Shown here in pieces: positions 1-5,428 of a stretch of DNA of 5,428 nt (positions are counted from its first letter, which is position 1; each line of letters starts with the position of its first letter). The notes beneath the pieces were generated by a model. It did not search any database and was not told the origin of the DNA. It saw only the letters and a list, made by a program, of their open reading frames with translations. This DNA is from an uncultured Opitutales bacterium (GTDB lineage: Bacteria > Verrucomicrobiota > Verrucomicrobiia > Opitutales > Intestinicryptomonadaceae). The translations under genes and the position numbers were made by a program. The DNA lies in the NCBI GenBank assembly GCA_900552245.1, contig URYY01000133.1, positions 1 to 5,428 of the forward strand, read 5' to 3'.

Positions 1-186
1 CAGACAAATGTCACTTTTGACAAACCCGTAAAAAATGCGCATTTCGAGGGTTTTTATGGAATGTACGACGTCTCGTACAAATACAAAGGCAAAGAATATA
101 AACAAAAAGTCTGGTTCGGCAAAAAATCCGACAAATCACAGTCTATAACCGCCGTTCCGACCGATTGGCGCAACCGCTTTAGATAA
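1..186 (+). CDS. C-terminal end of an unrecognised protein (5' end outside window)
   Basis: Frame 1 is open from the first base to a TAA at 184-186, giving the last 61 residues of a protein whose start lies left of the window. The piece is rich in Lys, Tyr and Phe, with alternating patterns such as YDVSYKYKGKEYKQKVWF that suggest beta strands, and ends in WRNRFR. There is no membrane segment or recognisable catalytic motif. The strand-rich tail with a repeated Tyr-x-Tyr pattern resembles the end of small envelope or surface proteins, but that is only an impression and no family is assigned. The open frame, the sensible amino-acid composition and the strong terminator 90 bases downstream on the same strand support it as a real gene end. 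Its right neighbour, the carboxykinase remnant, converges on it from the other strand. Confidence 0.6.
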   Translation, partial: QTNVTFDKPVKNAHFEGFYGMYDVSYKYKGKEYKQKVWFGKKSDKSQSITAVPTDWRNRFR

Positions 187-276
187 TATTCAATAGATTT
201 TGAAAGCGCAAGCGTACGCACGCAAAGCATAGGTTTGCGCAACTGGTTTGAGCAATATTCAGCACTCAACGCACTT

Positions 277-308
277 GGCGGGCAAAATATTTTGCCCGCC
301 TTTTTTTT
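277..308 (+). terminator. Strong rho-independent terminator
   Basis: A perfect inverted repeat has the left arm GGCGGGCAAAAT (277-288) followed directly by its exact complement (289-300), then eight T at 301-308. The folded RNA would have a GC-rich base (GGCGGGC/GCCCGCC), an A/U-rich top and a U-tract, which is a textbook intrinsic terminator on the plus strand. It lies about 90 bases after the stop of the plus-strand gene ending at 186 and probably ends its transcript. On the minus strand the same hairpin is followed by AAGTGCG and has no T-run, so it should not be an intrinsic terminator for the carboxykinase remnant. Confidence 0.88.
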
Positions 309-339
309 ACCCATGCGGCGTTTTTTCTATCTTATAATC

Positions 340-885
340 TTATCTAAAAAATCCATTTTTGGAGTGCACGCAGGGAATGAATTTGCCGTTTTCGCCGAGA
401 ATGTCGAACACCTTGGGCGAAACGCGCGCCATTATGCGCATATTCACTACTACATAGGGGGAGTCGGTTATTTCAACGCCAATCTGGGAGATTGGTCCGC
501 CTATCGGGCCCATGCTGAAAGGAATGACGTACATCGTGCGCCCCTTCATGCAACCCTTGAAAAGCCCATTTAGCTTTTCCTTCATTTCGACAGGATCCAT
601 CCAGTTGTTTGTGGGCCCCGCTTCGTCTTTGGTCTTGGAGCAAATGAATGTACGAGCTTCTACGCGGGCTACGTCGCGAGGATCGGAGCGGAAGTAGTAG
701 CTGTTAGGGCGTTTCTGTTCATTGAGCTTTACGCACATTCCCTTGTCAATCATCATCTTGAAAAGGGCGTCCGCTTCCTCTTTTGAACCGTCGCACCAGT
801 GTACTTTTTCTGGCGTAGTGAGGGCTGCGATTTTATCAACCCATTCTACGAGTGCCTTATTCTTTATTGTTTTTGGATCTATCAT
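340..885 (-). pseudogene. pckG: Truncated GTP-dependent phosphoenolpyruvate carboxykinase (N-terminal third only)
   Basis: The full enzyme converts oxaloacetate plus GTP to phosphoenolpyruvate, GDP and CO2 in gluconeogenesis or anaplerosis. The frame begins at ATG 885-883 and matches the family N-terminus without interruption: HWCDGSKEEAD (29-39), LNEQKRPNSY (54-63), SDPRDVARVEARTFICS (67-83), AGPTNNWMDP (89-98), GCMKGRTMYVIPFSMGP (111-127), SQIGVEITDSPYVVVNMRIM (133-152) and IPCVHS (170-175). After Ser175 the resemblance ends, and KNGFFR and TAA follow at 342-340. Family members run to about 600 residues, so the PEP/oxaloacetate lysine region, the P-loop (kinase-1), the metal ligands and the omega lid are all missing. 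No frame further along the minus strand in this window continues the protein. The fragment cannot be catalytic by itself. Absence of internal stops suggests a recent truncation or an assembly join. The leader AGAAAG before the ATG is a weak ribosome site. Confidence 0.88.
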
Positions 886-930
886 AATCGTTCTTTCTGA
901 GCTTTCCCAATGGAAAAATCTATAGACAGA

Positions 931-959
931 ATGTTACCTTAGTCCTCCATTTTCAACAA
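931..959 (-). promoter_or_regulatory. Candidate promoter for the carboxykinase remnant
   Basis: Read on the minus strand, TTGTTG (959-954) and TAACAT (936-931) are separated by 17 bases, a sigma-70-like arrangement ending about 45 bases upstream of the ATG at 885. Neither box is a perfect consensus and the surrounding DNA is AT-rich, so chance is a real possibility. Confidence 0.25.
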
Positions 960-1069
960 AAAAGTGGATTTTTTTTTAAATCCCTATCACCCCGACGCTT
1001 TCGAGCCAAATACTGAGGTTACTTTTGCGCTTTTTTGCTTGAGTTTATCTAGATTTTCAATTGCAGAAG

Positions 1070-1088
1070 CTAGAGAATTTTTCTCTAG
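1070..1088. repeat. Perfect 8-bp hairpin with a 3-base loop
   Basis: CTAGAGAA (1070-1077) and TTCTCTAG (1081-1088) are exact reverse complements separated by TTT. No T-run follows on either strand, so it does not look like an intrinsic terminator. It could be an operator-like dyad, an RNA stem or chance in AT-rich DNA. Confidence 0.4.
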
Positions 1089-1291
1089 ACAAAGCGAATT
1101 TCAATCACTGCGCCGCACTGAATCAGGAGGCGGCCCCTACCAATGTCAAAATAGCTCGTAAAGCAAAAGGCTCTAATAAGCGCAAATTTTGAAAGCCAAA
1201 GATCTTAATTCTAAAGCATAAAAATACACAAGACGACTTGCCTCCATACATATCGCGCAAAAATCTAAAGAAAAGGAAAGCAAGCGGCAAG

Positions 1292-2278
1292 CTAGGTCAG
1301 AGCGTGAATCTCGCGCTTAAGCTCGTCGATACCCTCTTCGGATAGGCAGGAAATCGGTATGACTTCAACTTGAGGATACTTCTTTTTAAAGCGCTTCAAA
1401 TTCTCTACTGCGGCCTCCTCGTCCATCTTGTTTGCAGCAACGATGCGCGGCTTTTCGAGAAGCTCCGGATTATAGAGCTCAAGCTCTCTAAGGAGAGTCT
1501 CGTAATCGTCCTCGGGCTTTCTTCCGTCTTCGGCAGCCATATCGAGCATTATAATTAGGAGCTTACAGCGCTCTATGTGGCGCAAGAATTTGTGCCCCAA
1601 ACCCCGATTCTCAGACGCCCCCTCTATCAAGCCCGGAATATCGGCGAGCACGCGCCTGTCGTAAGTTTCGGGATACTCGATTACGCCGACATTTACATTT
1701 AGCGTCGTAAACGGATAAGCCCCAATTTTGGGACGGCCAAAAGTTATCAAATTCATAAGCGAGGACTTGCCCGCGTTTGGAAAGCCCACGAGCCCCGCGT
1801 CGGCAATAGTCTTTAGGACGAGCTTAAAAGCTCCGGATTCACCCTCCGTGCCCTCGGTAAACTGGCGCGGAGCGCGATTTACGGAATTTTTAAAGTGGGT
1901 GTTCCCCAAACCTCCCTTGCCGCCGCGGACAATCAAAATGCGCTCGCCGTTTTTGAGAAGCTCGGCAACAACTGCGTTAGTCTCGGCATCAATAATCACC
2001 GTTCCCGGCGGCATTCTAACGTCTATATCGGCTCCGTTTGCACCGGTCTTATTGCGGCTCTGCCCCCTGCCGCCGTTTTTTGCCTGATAGTTGGGCGTAA
2101 ACCTAAACTTTTCGAGGTCGGATTCATTTTCGTCGCAAAGCGCGTACACGCTGCCGCCATTGCCGCCGTCGCCGCCGTCGGGACCTCCGAATGGTATGAA
2201 TTTCTCGCGCCTAAAGGTCGCAACTCCATTGCCGCCGTCGCCGGCTTTCAAAAATATTTCCGCCTCGTCTATAAACAT
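1292..2278 (-). CDS. obg: GTPase Obg (ribosome assembly / stress GTPase)
   Basis: Obg is an essential, slow-cycling P-loop GTPase that binds the large ribosomal subunit, helps 50S assembly and links GTP/ppGpp levels to growth. The 328-residue protein starts at ATG 2278-2276 with the typical MFIDEAEIFLKAGDGGNG opening. The glycine-rich Obg fold spans about residues 1-158 (for example GGPDGGDGGNGG at 31-42 and GGKGGLGNTHF at 119-129). The G domain follows: G1 GFPNAGKS at 165-172, switch I YPFTT at 188-192, G3 DIPG at 213-216 with GLIEGASENRGLG, G4 NKMD at 283-286 and G5 ISC at 309-311. It ends soon after G5, so the variable C-terminal OCT domain is absent, as in many lineages. It stands alone, not behind the L21/L27 genes with which it is often clustered, and is divergent from the rubredoxin gene. 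The ribosome site is weak (CAGAG about 10 bases upstream). The product call is very secure. Confidence 0.97.
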   Translation of the reverse strand: MFIDEAEIFLKAGDGGNGVATFRREKFIPFGGPDGGDGGNGGSVYALCDENESDLEKFRFTPNYQAKNGGRGQSRNKTGANGADIDVRMPPGTVIIDAETNAVVAELLKNGERILIVRGGKGGLGNTHFKNSVNRAPRQFTEGTEGESGAFKLVLKTIADAGLVGFPNAGKSSLMNLITFGRPKIGAYPFTTLNVNVGVIEYPETYDRRVLADIPGLIEGASENRGLGHKFLRHIERCKLLIIMLDMAAEDGRKPEDDYETLLRELELYNPELLEKPRIVAANKMDEEAAVENLKRFKKKYPQVEVIPISCLSEEGIDELKREIHALT

Positions 2279-2420
2279 ACAAGCTACTCTGATTTTAGCC
2301 CCAAAGTTTTCAAGTAAATTGTGCTTTTAGTGTTGAAAATTTATGGGCGATTTGTTTTTGTCGATAAGTGTTTAGAGGGCAAATGCCCAAATAAATAAGC
2401 AAAAAAAATTAAAGAAAGCT
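2279..2420. promoter_or_regulatory. Divergent control region between obg and the rubredoxin operon
   Basis: These 142 AT-rich bases separate two genes that run apart, so promoters for both directions should lie here. I could not place convincing -35/-10 pairs in either direction. A short dyad at 2377-2388 (GGGCA, AA, TGCCC) lies about 33 bases upstream of the rubredoxin ATG and could be an operator or the base of a leader stem. An A-rich stretch at 2401-2415 precedes the rubredoxin start. Confidence 0.5.
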
Positions 2421-2585
2421 ATGAAGAAATATAAATGCATACCCTGTGGCTATATCTATGACCCCGCCGAAGGCGACCCCGATAACGGAGTGCCGGCTGG
2501 AACTCCATTTGAGGAGCTCCCGGAAGATTGGGTCTGCCCCGTTTGCGGAATGGGTAAAGAAGAATTTGAGCCCGTTGAAGACTAA
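2421..2585 (+). CDS. Rubredoxin (mononuclear iron electron carrier)
   Basis: A 54-residue open frame from ATG 2421 to TAA 2583-2585 encodes a standard-length rubredoxin. The single Fe(Cys)4 site is formed by two CxxCG knuckles, CIPCG (Cys6, Cys9) and CPVCG (Cys39, Cys42). Between them lie the family hallmarks YIYDPAEGDPDNGV (11-24), the aromatic Phe30 and LPEDWVCP (33-40). It is a cytoplasmic one-electron carrier. The gene sits 13 bases upstream of a flavodiiron protein gene on the same strand, and rubredoxin is the established donor for that family, so its probable role is passing electrons from an NAD(P)H:rubredoxin reductase (not in this window) to the flavodiiron enzyme. The start is preceded by AAAGAAAGCT, a weak, A-rich ribosome site. 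No alternative start fits the fold. Confidence 0.96.
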   Translation: MKKYKCIPCGYIYDPAEGDPDNGVPAGTPFEELPEDWVCPVCGMGKEEFEPVED

Positions 2586-2598
2586 TTGAATCAGAGCT

Positions 2599-3768
2599 AT
2601 GTTTAAGATTTTAGACGGTTTATATTCCTGCGGAGTAACCCACGCCTCAAGGCGCATGTTCGACGAGTTGGTGCCCCTAACTCAAGGCACAAGCTACAAT
2701 TCCTACATAGTTGAGGGAAGCTCTAAGACGGCTCTTATAGACACCTCCTATCCGGAGAAAGCCGACGAATATCTGAAAAATATAGCTCAATTTAAGAAAA
2801 TCGATTACATAATCGCAAATCACGGCGAGCAGGACCACACTGGAGTTCTGCCGCTTGTTATGGACTTGCACCCGAATGCGCGAGTGCTGACAAACGCAAA
2901 GTGCAAGCAGCTCATACTTGAAGCAATGGAAGTCGATGCAAGCAGAATAGATGTTGTGGACGACAACACTTCCATTGATTTGGGTGGAAGAACGCTCAAA
3001 TTTATACTCGCCCCCTGGGTTCATTGGCCCGATACAATGTTTACCTACGTCCCGGAATGCGACGCGCTCTTTACTTGCGATTTTCTAGGAGCGCACACAT
3101 CTTACGACGAACCTTTTGCAAAAGAGGATGCCGAAACTCTGCTTGCGGCAAAGCGCTACTATGCGGAAATTATGATGCCCTTTAGGACTTATTGCGCAAA
3201 GTATCTGGAGAAGATAGACGCTATAAAGCCAAAGCTAATTCTGCCAAGCCACGGCGGAGTCTACAAAAACCCGAGCTTCATATTGGACGCCTACAAGGAG
3301 TGGACAAGCCCGACGCCTCTTAGGAAGGTTCTTATTCCATATGTTTCAATGTACGGAAACTCCTACAAAATGGCCTGCGCGCTCAGAGACATTTTGGATG
3401 GAAAGTTCGGCGTAAAGACATCGCTTTTTGACTGTGTAAACGGCGATATAGGAGAATACACCTGCGACATAATAGATGCAGGAGCGATAGTTTACTCAGC
3501 CTCTGTAGTTTTAACGTCGCCACACCCCGCGATTGCGAGCATTGCCTACATAACAAATCTCCTAAGGCCCAAAGCGGGGCTTTACGCGGTTATAGGCTCG
3601 CTAGGCTGGGGAGGGCTCTTGGAAAAGAGATTGTCCGAATTTTTCACTAACTACAAACCTGAGTGCGTTGGCTCTGTGACTGTAAAGGGAAGACCCACGG
3701 AAGACACGTTTGCGCAACTTGAAGAGCTTGCGGAGAAGATAGCCTCAAAGCTTCCGGCGGGCAAGTGA
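2599..3768 (+). CDS. fprA: Flavodiiron protein (rubredoxin:oxygen / NO oxidoreductase, FprA type)
   Basis: Class A flavodiiron proteins reduce O2 to water and/or NO to N2O in the cytoplasm of anaerobes, using FMN and a di-iron site. The 389-residue product has the usual two domains. Residues about 1-240 form the metallo-beta-lactamase-like domain with the expected di-iron ligands: H75, E77 and D79 in HGEQDH, H142 (WVHWPD), D161 (TCDFLGAH) and H218 (LPSHGG). Residues about 242-389 form the flavodoxin domain, with the phosphate loop SMYGNSYKM (250-258) and GSLGWGG (333-339). No fused rubredoxin or reductase domain follows, so the separate rubredoxin gene just upstream is the likely donor. The loop where many relatives have GSPTxN reads SASVVLTSP here (300-308), a possible difference at the FMN pocket. 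The ATG at 2599 matches the family N-terminus; its ribosome site (CAGAG) is weak. The last four bases overlap miaA. The sequence does not decide between O2 and NO as main substrate. Confidence 0.96.
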   Translation: MFKILDGLYSCGVTHASRRMFDELVPLTQGTSYNSYIVEGSSKTALIDTSYPEKADEYLKNIAQFKKIDYIIANHGEQDHTGVLPLVMDLHPNARVLTNAKCKQLILEAMEVDASRIDVVDDNTSIDLGGRTLKFILAPWVHWPDTMFTYVPECDALFTCDFLGAHTSYDEPFAKEDAETLLAAKRYYAEIMMPFRTYCAKYLEKIDAIKPKLILPSHGGVYKNPSFILDAYKEWTSPTPLRKVLIPYVSMYGNSYKMACALRDILDGKFGVKTSLFDCVNGDIGEYTCDIIDAGAIVYSASVVLTSPHPAIASIAYITNLLRPKAGLYAVIGSLGWGGLLEKRLSEFFTNYKPECVGSVTVKGRPTEDTFAQLEELAEKIASKLPAGK

Positions 3769-4643
3769 GCCTGGCGATGCAGCAAGTTGTAATAATTAGC
3801 GGCCCAACGGCGGCGGGCAAGACTGCAAAGTCCATAGACGTAGCCCGCAAACTCGGCGCCGAAATTATCTCTTGCGACAGCGTGCAAGTTTACAAGCACA
3901 TGGATATAGGCTCGGCAAAGGTCGATGCCGAAACTATGCGAGAAATTCCCCACCATCTAATAGACGTCTGCGAACCCTCGCGGCAGTTTAGCGTGGGCGA
4001 ATATGTGGAGCTTGCCAGAGAAAAATTGAGAGATATTGCAAGGCGCGGAAGATGCGCCGTAGTTGTCGGCGGCAGCGGCTTCTATTTGAAGGCTTGGTTT
4101 GCACCTGTTTCCGACAATATAGAAATCCCGGAAAAAATAAAAATTTTTTGCCTAAAATTAAATTTTGAGGAGCAGGTAAACAAGTTGCTGGAATTGGATT
4201 CGGAAGCGGCGGAATTTGTCGATATAAAAAATCCCCGCCGAGTGCGCCCTGCGCTTGAGAGGATGCTGGCAAGCGGCCTTAGCTTGCGCGAGCTTTCCGA
4301 AAAATTTGCAAAACTGCCCTGCCCCATGGGCGAAATTGAGCGCGAATTTATGATGGTTGATTTGCCCGATGAGGAAATTTTTGCAAATGCCCAAAGGCGA
4401 GCCAGAGAGATGTTGGATAGAGGCCTTGTCGAAGAAACAAGAAAACTAATTGAACTTGGCTTTGAGAAAAATCCGTCCGCCGCAAACTCAATAGGATACC
4501 GCGAAACACTAGAAGCCATAAAAAGCGGCGATTTTTCAGACCTAGAGGAAAAAATATGCCTATCAACCAAACAGCTAATAAAAAAGCAGCGCAAATTCTT
4601 TAAAAACGCTCTATTTAAAAATACGAACTACGCCAAAGCTTAA
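3765..4643 (+). CDS. miaA: tRNA dimethylallyltransferase MiaA
   Basis: MiaA transfers the dimethylallyl group of DMAPP to N6 of adenosine-37 in tRNAs reading UNN codons, the first step towards ms2i6A, which stabilises codon pairing. The 292-residue protein has near-normal length. Visible motifs are the P-loop GPTAAGKT (13-20), SCDSVQVYK (36-44) with the conserved Asp38, DIGSAK (47-52), HHLIDVCEP (63-71), VVGGSGFYLKA (100-110), KNPRRVRPALE (155-165), SIGYRE (242-247) and the tRNA-contacting STKQLIKKQRKFFKN (267-281). The tail after this is short. The chosen start is GTG at 3765, whose GTGA overlaps the TGA of the flavodiiron gene, pointing to translational coupling. ATG at 3777 (Met5) is equally compatible with the fold, which begins at about residue 6. 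Neither start has a strong ribosome site. The enzyme has no known functional tie to the upstream O2-scavenging genes. Confidence 0.96.
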   Translation: MSLAMQQVVIISGPTAAGKTAKSIDVARKLGAEIISCDSVQVYKHMDIGSAKVDAETMREIPHHLIDVCEPSRQFSVGEYVELAREKLRDIARRGRCAVVVGGSGFYLKAWFAPVSDNIEIPEKIKIFCLKLNFEEQVNKLLELDSEAAEFVDIKNPRRVRPALERMLASGLSLRELSEKFAKLPCPMGEIEREFMMVDLPDEEIFANAQRRAREMLDRGLVEETRKLIELGFEKNPSAANSIGYRETLEAIKSGDFSDLEEKICLSTKQLIKKQRKFFKNALFKNTNYAKA

Positions 4644-4958
4644 AAAATATCAAACACTCTCCTACCCCCACAAGCATATGCAATGCAATTTACTAATCGG
4701 CATTGTACCTTTTACTAAAAGCTCTAAAAATACTGCTTCAAACAAAGCATTCCAAGATTTAAGCTAAATTTATCCCAAGTAAAATATAGGGGTTGAAAAT
4801 TTTAAACCTGAAAACTCGCCTAATTTGCCTATTTCAAATTTGAGACTTGCGAAATATAAACCTAATCATCTCAATCAAAATTCTCTCAAAAAAATAAAAT
4901 CTTCTATAAAGATGCGCCTCGCAAAGCAGGCAAACAGGGCAAAACTTAGCGACAGCAT
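4644..4958. other. AT-rich intergenic region of 315 bases, no supported gene
   Basis: This is the space between the convergent ends of miaA (plus) and the unrecognised minus-strand gene. It is rich in A and T, with stops in all frames at short intervals. The longest ATG-started frame (4678-4767, 29 codons) has no ribosome site and no coding look. No strong terminator was found just after miaA. The right-hand end holds a possible terminator for the minus-strand gene (4885-4959). No tRNA, repeat array or mobile element end was seen. Confidence 0.6.
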
Positions 4959-4959
4959 C
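4885..4959 (-). terminator. Possible terminator after the minus-strand unrecognised gene
   Basis: Read on the minus strand from the stop codon, GATGC (4959-4955), TCGC (4952-4949) and AAG (4947-4945) can pair with CTT (4926-4924), GCGA (4922-4919) and GCATC (4915-4911). This gives a 12-bp stem with two small interruptions and an 18-base loop. A T-rich stretch follows (complement of 4887-4910), including seven T in a row. The stem overlaps the stop codon and is imperfect, and the main T-run is about 17 bases from its base, so this is only a candidate. Confidence 0.33.
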
Positions 4960-5428
4960 TAAGCTTTGCTCAAATCAATATTTGCAGACTCCAACTTGCC
5001 GCTTCTTAAAAATTCCACGAAATCAAACTGGTTTGTCTGAATTTCAAGCGCCCCGGCAAAGTCAAATTCTCCATCAATACCCCTGCTAACAAGCTTAAAC
5101 TTGAGAAGGCCGTCGGCAACTTTCTTTACTTTTTTTTGCTTTCCGGAAACTTTAAGCTCTTCCACAACTATTGAGGAGGGCAAGGCTTCAACTATCCGCA
5201 CAATGTGCCTTACAAACTTGCATGCCTCAGCCCAAGGCAACTCATAGGCACGCCTATCGTCGTAAAATATATCGCCTAGTTCAAATGAGTAGCATACGCC
5301 TTCAGTGGCACCGTTTAGGGTGGAGGCTATGTCCAACTGTCGTTTGAAGGCCTCAGATACGCAGAAGAAATATCCGCGAGCAAAGCCCCCTTCAAAAAGC
5401 TTCTCAAATCCACCGTCTAACTTTCTTC
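4959..5428 (-). CDS. Unrecognised protein, C-terminal part (5' end outside window)
   Basis: One minus-strand frame stays open from the right edge of the window to a TAG at 4961-4959, giving at least 155 C-terminal residues. A TTG at 5336 could serve as a start, but the frame continues in normal-looking coding sequence upstream of it (for example FEGGFARGYFFCVSEAF), so the true start is probably beyond 5428. The piece looks like a soluble mixed alpha/beta protein. It has an aromatic-acidic stretch GDIFYDDRRAYELPW, an amphipathic segment FVRHIVRIVEALPS, a very basic patch KVSGKQKKVKKV and an acidic/aromatic end near FDFAGALEIQTNQFDFVEFL. There is no signal peptide or membrane segment in the visible part and no motif that I can tie to a family. 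Its 3' end faces miaA convergently. Function is not assigned. Confidence 0.62.
   Translation of the reverse strand, partial: RKLDGGFEKLFEGGFARGYFFCVSEAFKRQLDIASTLNGATEGVCYSFELGDIFYDDRRAYELPWAEACKFVRHIVRIVEALPSSIVVEELKVSGKQKKVKKVADGLLKFKLVSRGIDGEFDFAGALEIQTNQFDFVEFLRSGKLESANIDLSKA

Larger units (their letters stand above)
886..1291. other. Intergenic region of 406 bases without a supported gene
   Basis: This stretch lies between the start of the carboxykinase remnant and the end of obg, both on the minus strand. It holds the candidate promoter at 931-959, a T-run at 969-977, a perfect hairpin at 1070-1088 and a plus-strand open stretch at 1043-1192 that reads like a basic protein tail but has no convincing start. 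No tRNA-like cloverleaf, transposon end or clear intrinsic terminator for obg was seen. Confidence 0.6.

Noticed and set aside
340..400. Frameshift (programmed or sequencing) restoring the carboxykinase frame near the T-run at its end
   Set aside because: The alternative frame adds only nine codons before another stop, and no frame downstream resembles the missing carboxykinase domains.
235..573. Plus-strand open frame of 112 codons
   Set aside because: It runs through the terminator and antisense to the conserved carboxykinase segment, so it is a shadow.
964..1161. Plus-strand frame of 65 codons starting at GTG
   Set aside because: It begins in a T-run, has no ribosome site and shows no recognisable protein pattern.
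1895..2317. Plus-strand open frame of 140 codons
   Set aside because: It lies antisense to the glycine-rich N-terminal half of obg, whose GC-rich codons keep the opposite strand open. The translation has no family look.
4082..4594. Minus-strand open frame of 170 codons
   Set aside because: It is antisense to miaA, which has all family motifs. The Ser/Phe-rich translation is typical of a shadow frame.
4678..4767. Small ATG-started frame of 29 codons after miaA
   Set aside because: It has no ribosome site, no coding bias and a composition that matches the surrounding AT-rich DNA.
4959..5336. Minus-strand gene starting at TTG 5336
   Set aside because: The same frame continues open with protein-like sequence to the window edge, so the start is more likely outside and the gene is treated as partial.
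1..5428. Mobile elements, CRISPR arrays, tRNA or rRNA genes
   Set aside because: No transposase, terminal inverted repeats, regularly spaced repeats or cloverleaf-like sequences were seen on either strand.

Overview
The window carries ordinary chromosomal bacterial genes from what looks like an anaerobe of moderate GC content. The lineage cannot be fixed from the sequence. A GTP-type PEP carboxykinase fragment, an Obg lacking the C-terminal OCT domain, and a rubredoxin plus flavodiiron protein pair would all fit an anaerobic member of the Verrucomicrobiota/PVC group, but this is an impression from protein resemblance and was not tested. Translation starts have weak Shine-Dalgarno sequences in A-rich leaders.

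Layout from left to right. (1) The 3' end of an unrecognised plus-strand gene stops at 186 and is followed by a strong intrinsic terminator at 277-308. (2) On the minus strand, 340-885 holds a clean N-terminal part (181 codons) of GTP-dependent PEP carboxykinase. The remaining two thirds, including the nucleotide-binding and catalytic loops, is absent, so this is annotated as a truncated pseudogene. (3) A gap of about 400 bases (886-1291) has a candidate promoter for the carboxykinase remnant, a perfect small hairpin and a possible decayed coding tail. (4) obg, a complete ribosome-associated GTPase gene, is on the minus strand at 1292-2278. (5) A divergent intergenic region of 142 bases separates obg from a plus-strand cluster of three genes: rubredoxin (2421-2585), a flavodiiron protein (2599-3768) and miaA (3765-4643). 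(6) An AT-rich gap at 4644-4958 has no supported gene. (7) An unrecognised minus-strand protein (4959 to beyond 5428) is cut by the right edge.

The functional centre is the plus-strand cluster. Rubredoxin is the known electron donor of many flavodiiron proteins, which reduce O2 to water (or NO to N2O) in anaerobes, so the two adjacent genes probably form one oxygen- or NO-detoxifying module. miaA overlaps the flavodiiron gene by four bases (GTGA) and is probably translationally coupled to it, although its role in tRNA modification is unrelated. I found no clear previously undescribed system. The points most worth a second look are the truncated carboxykinase, the linkage of miaA to the O2-scavenging pair, and the two unrecognised edge proteins.
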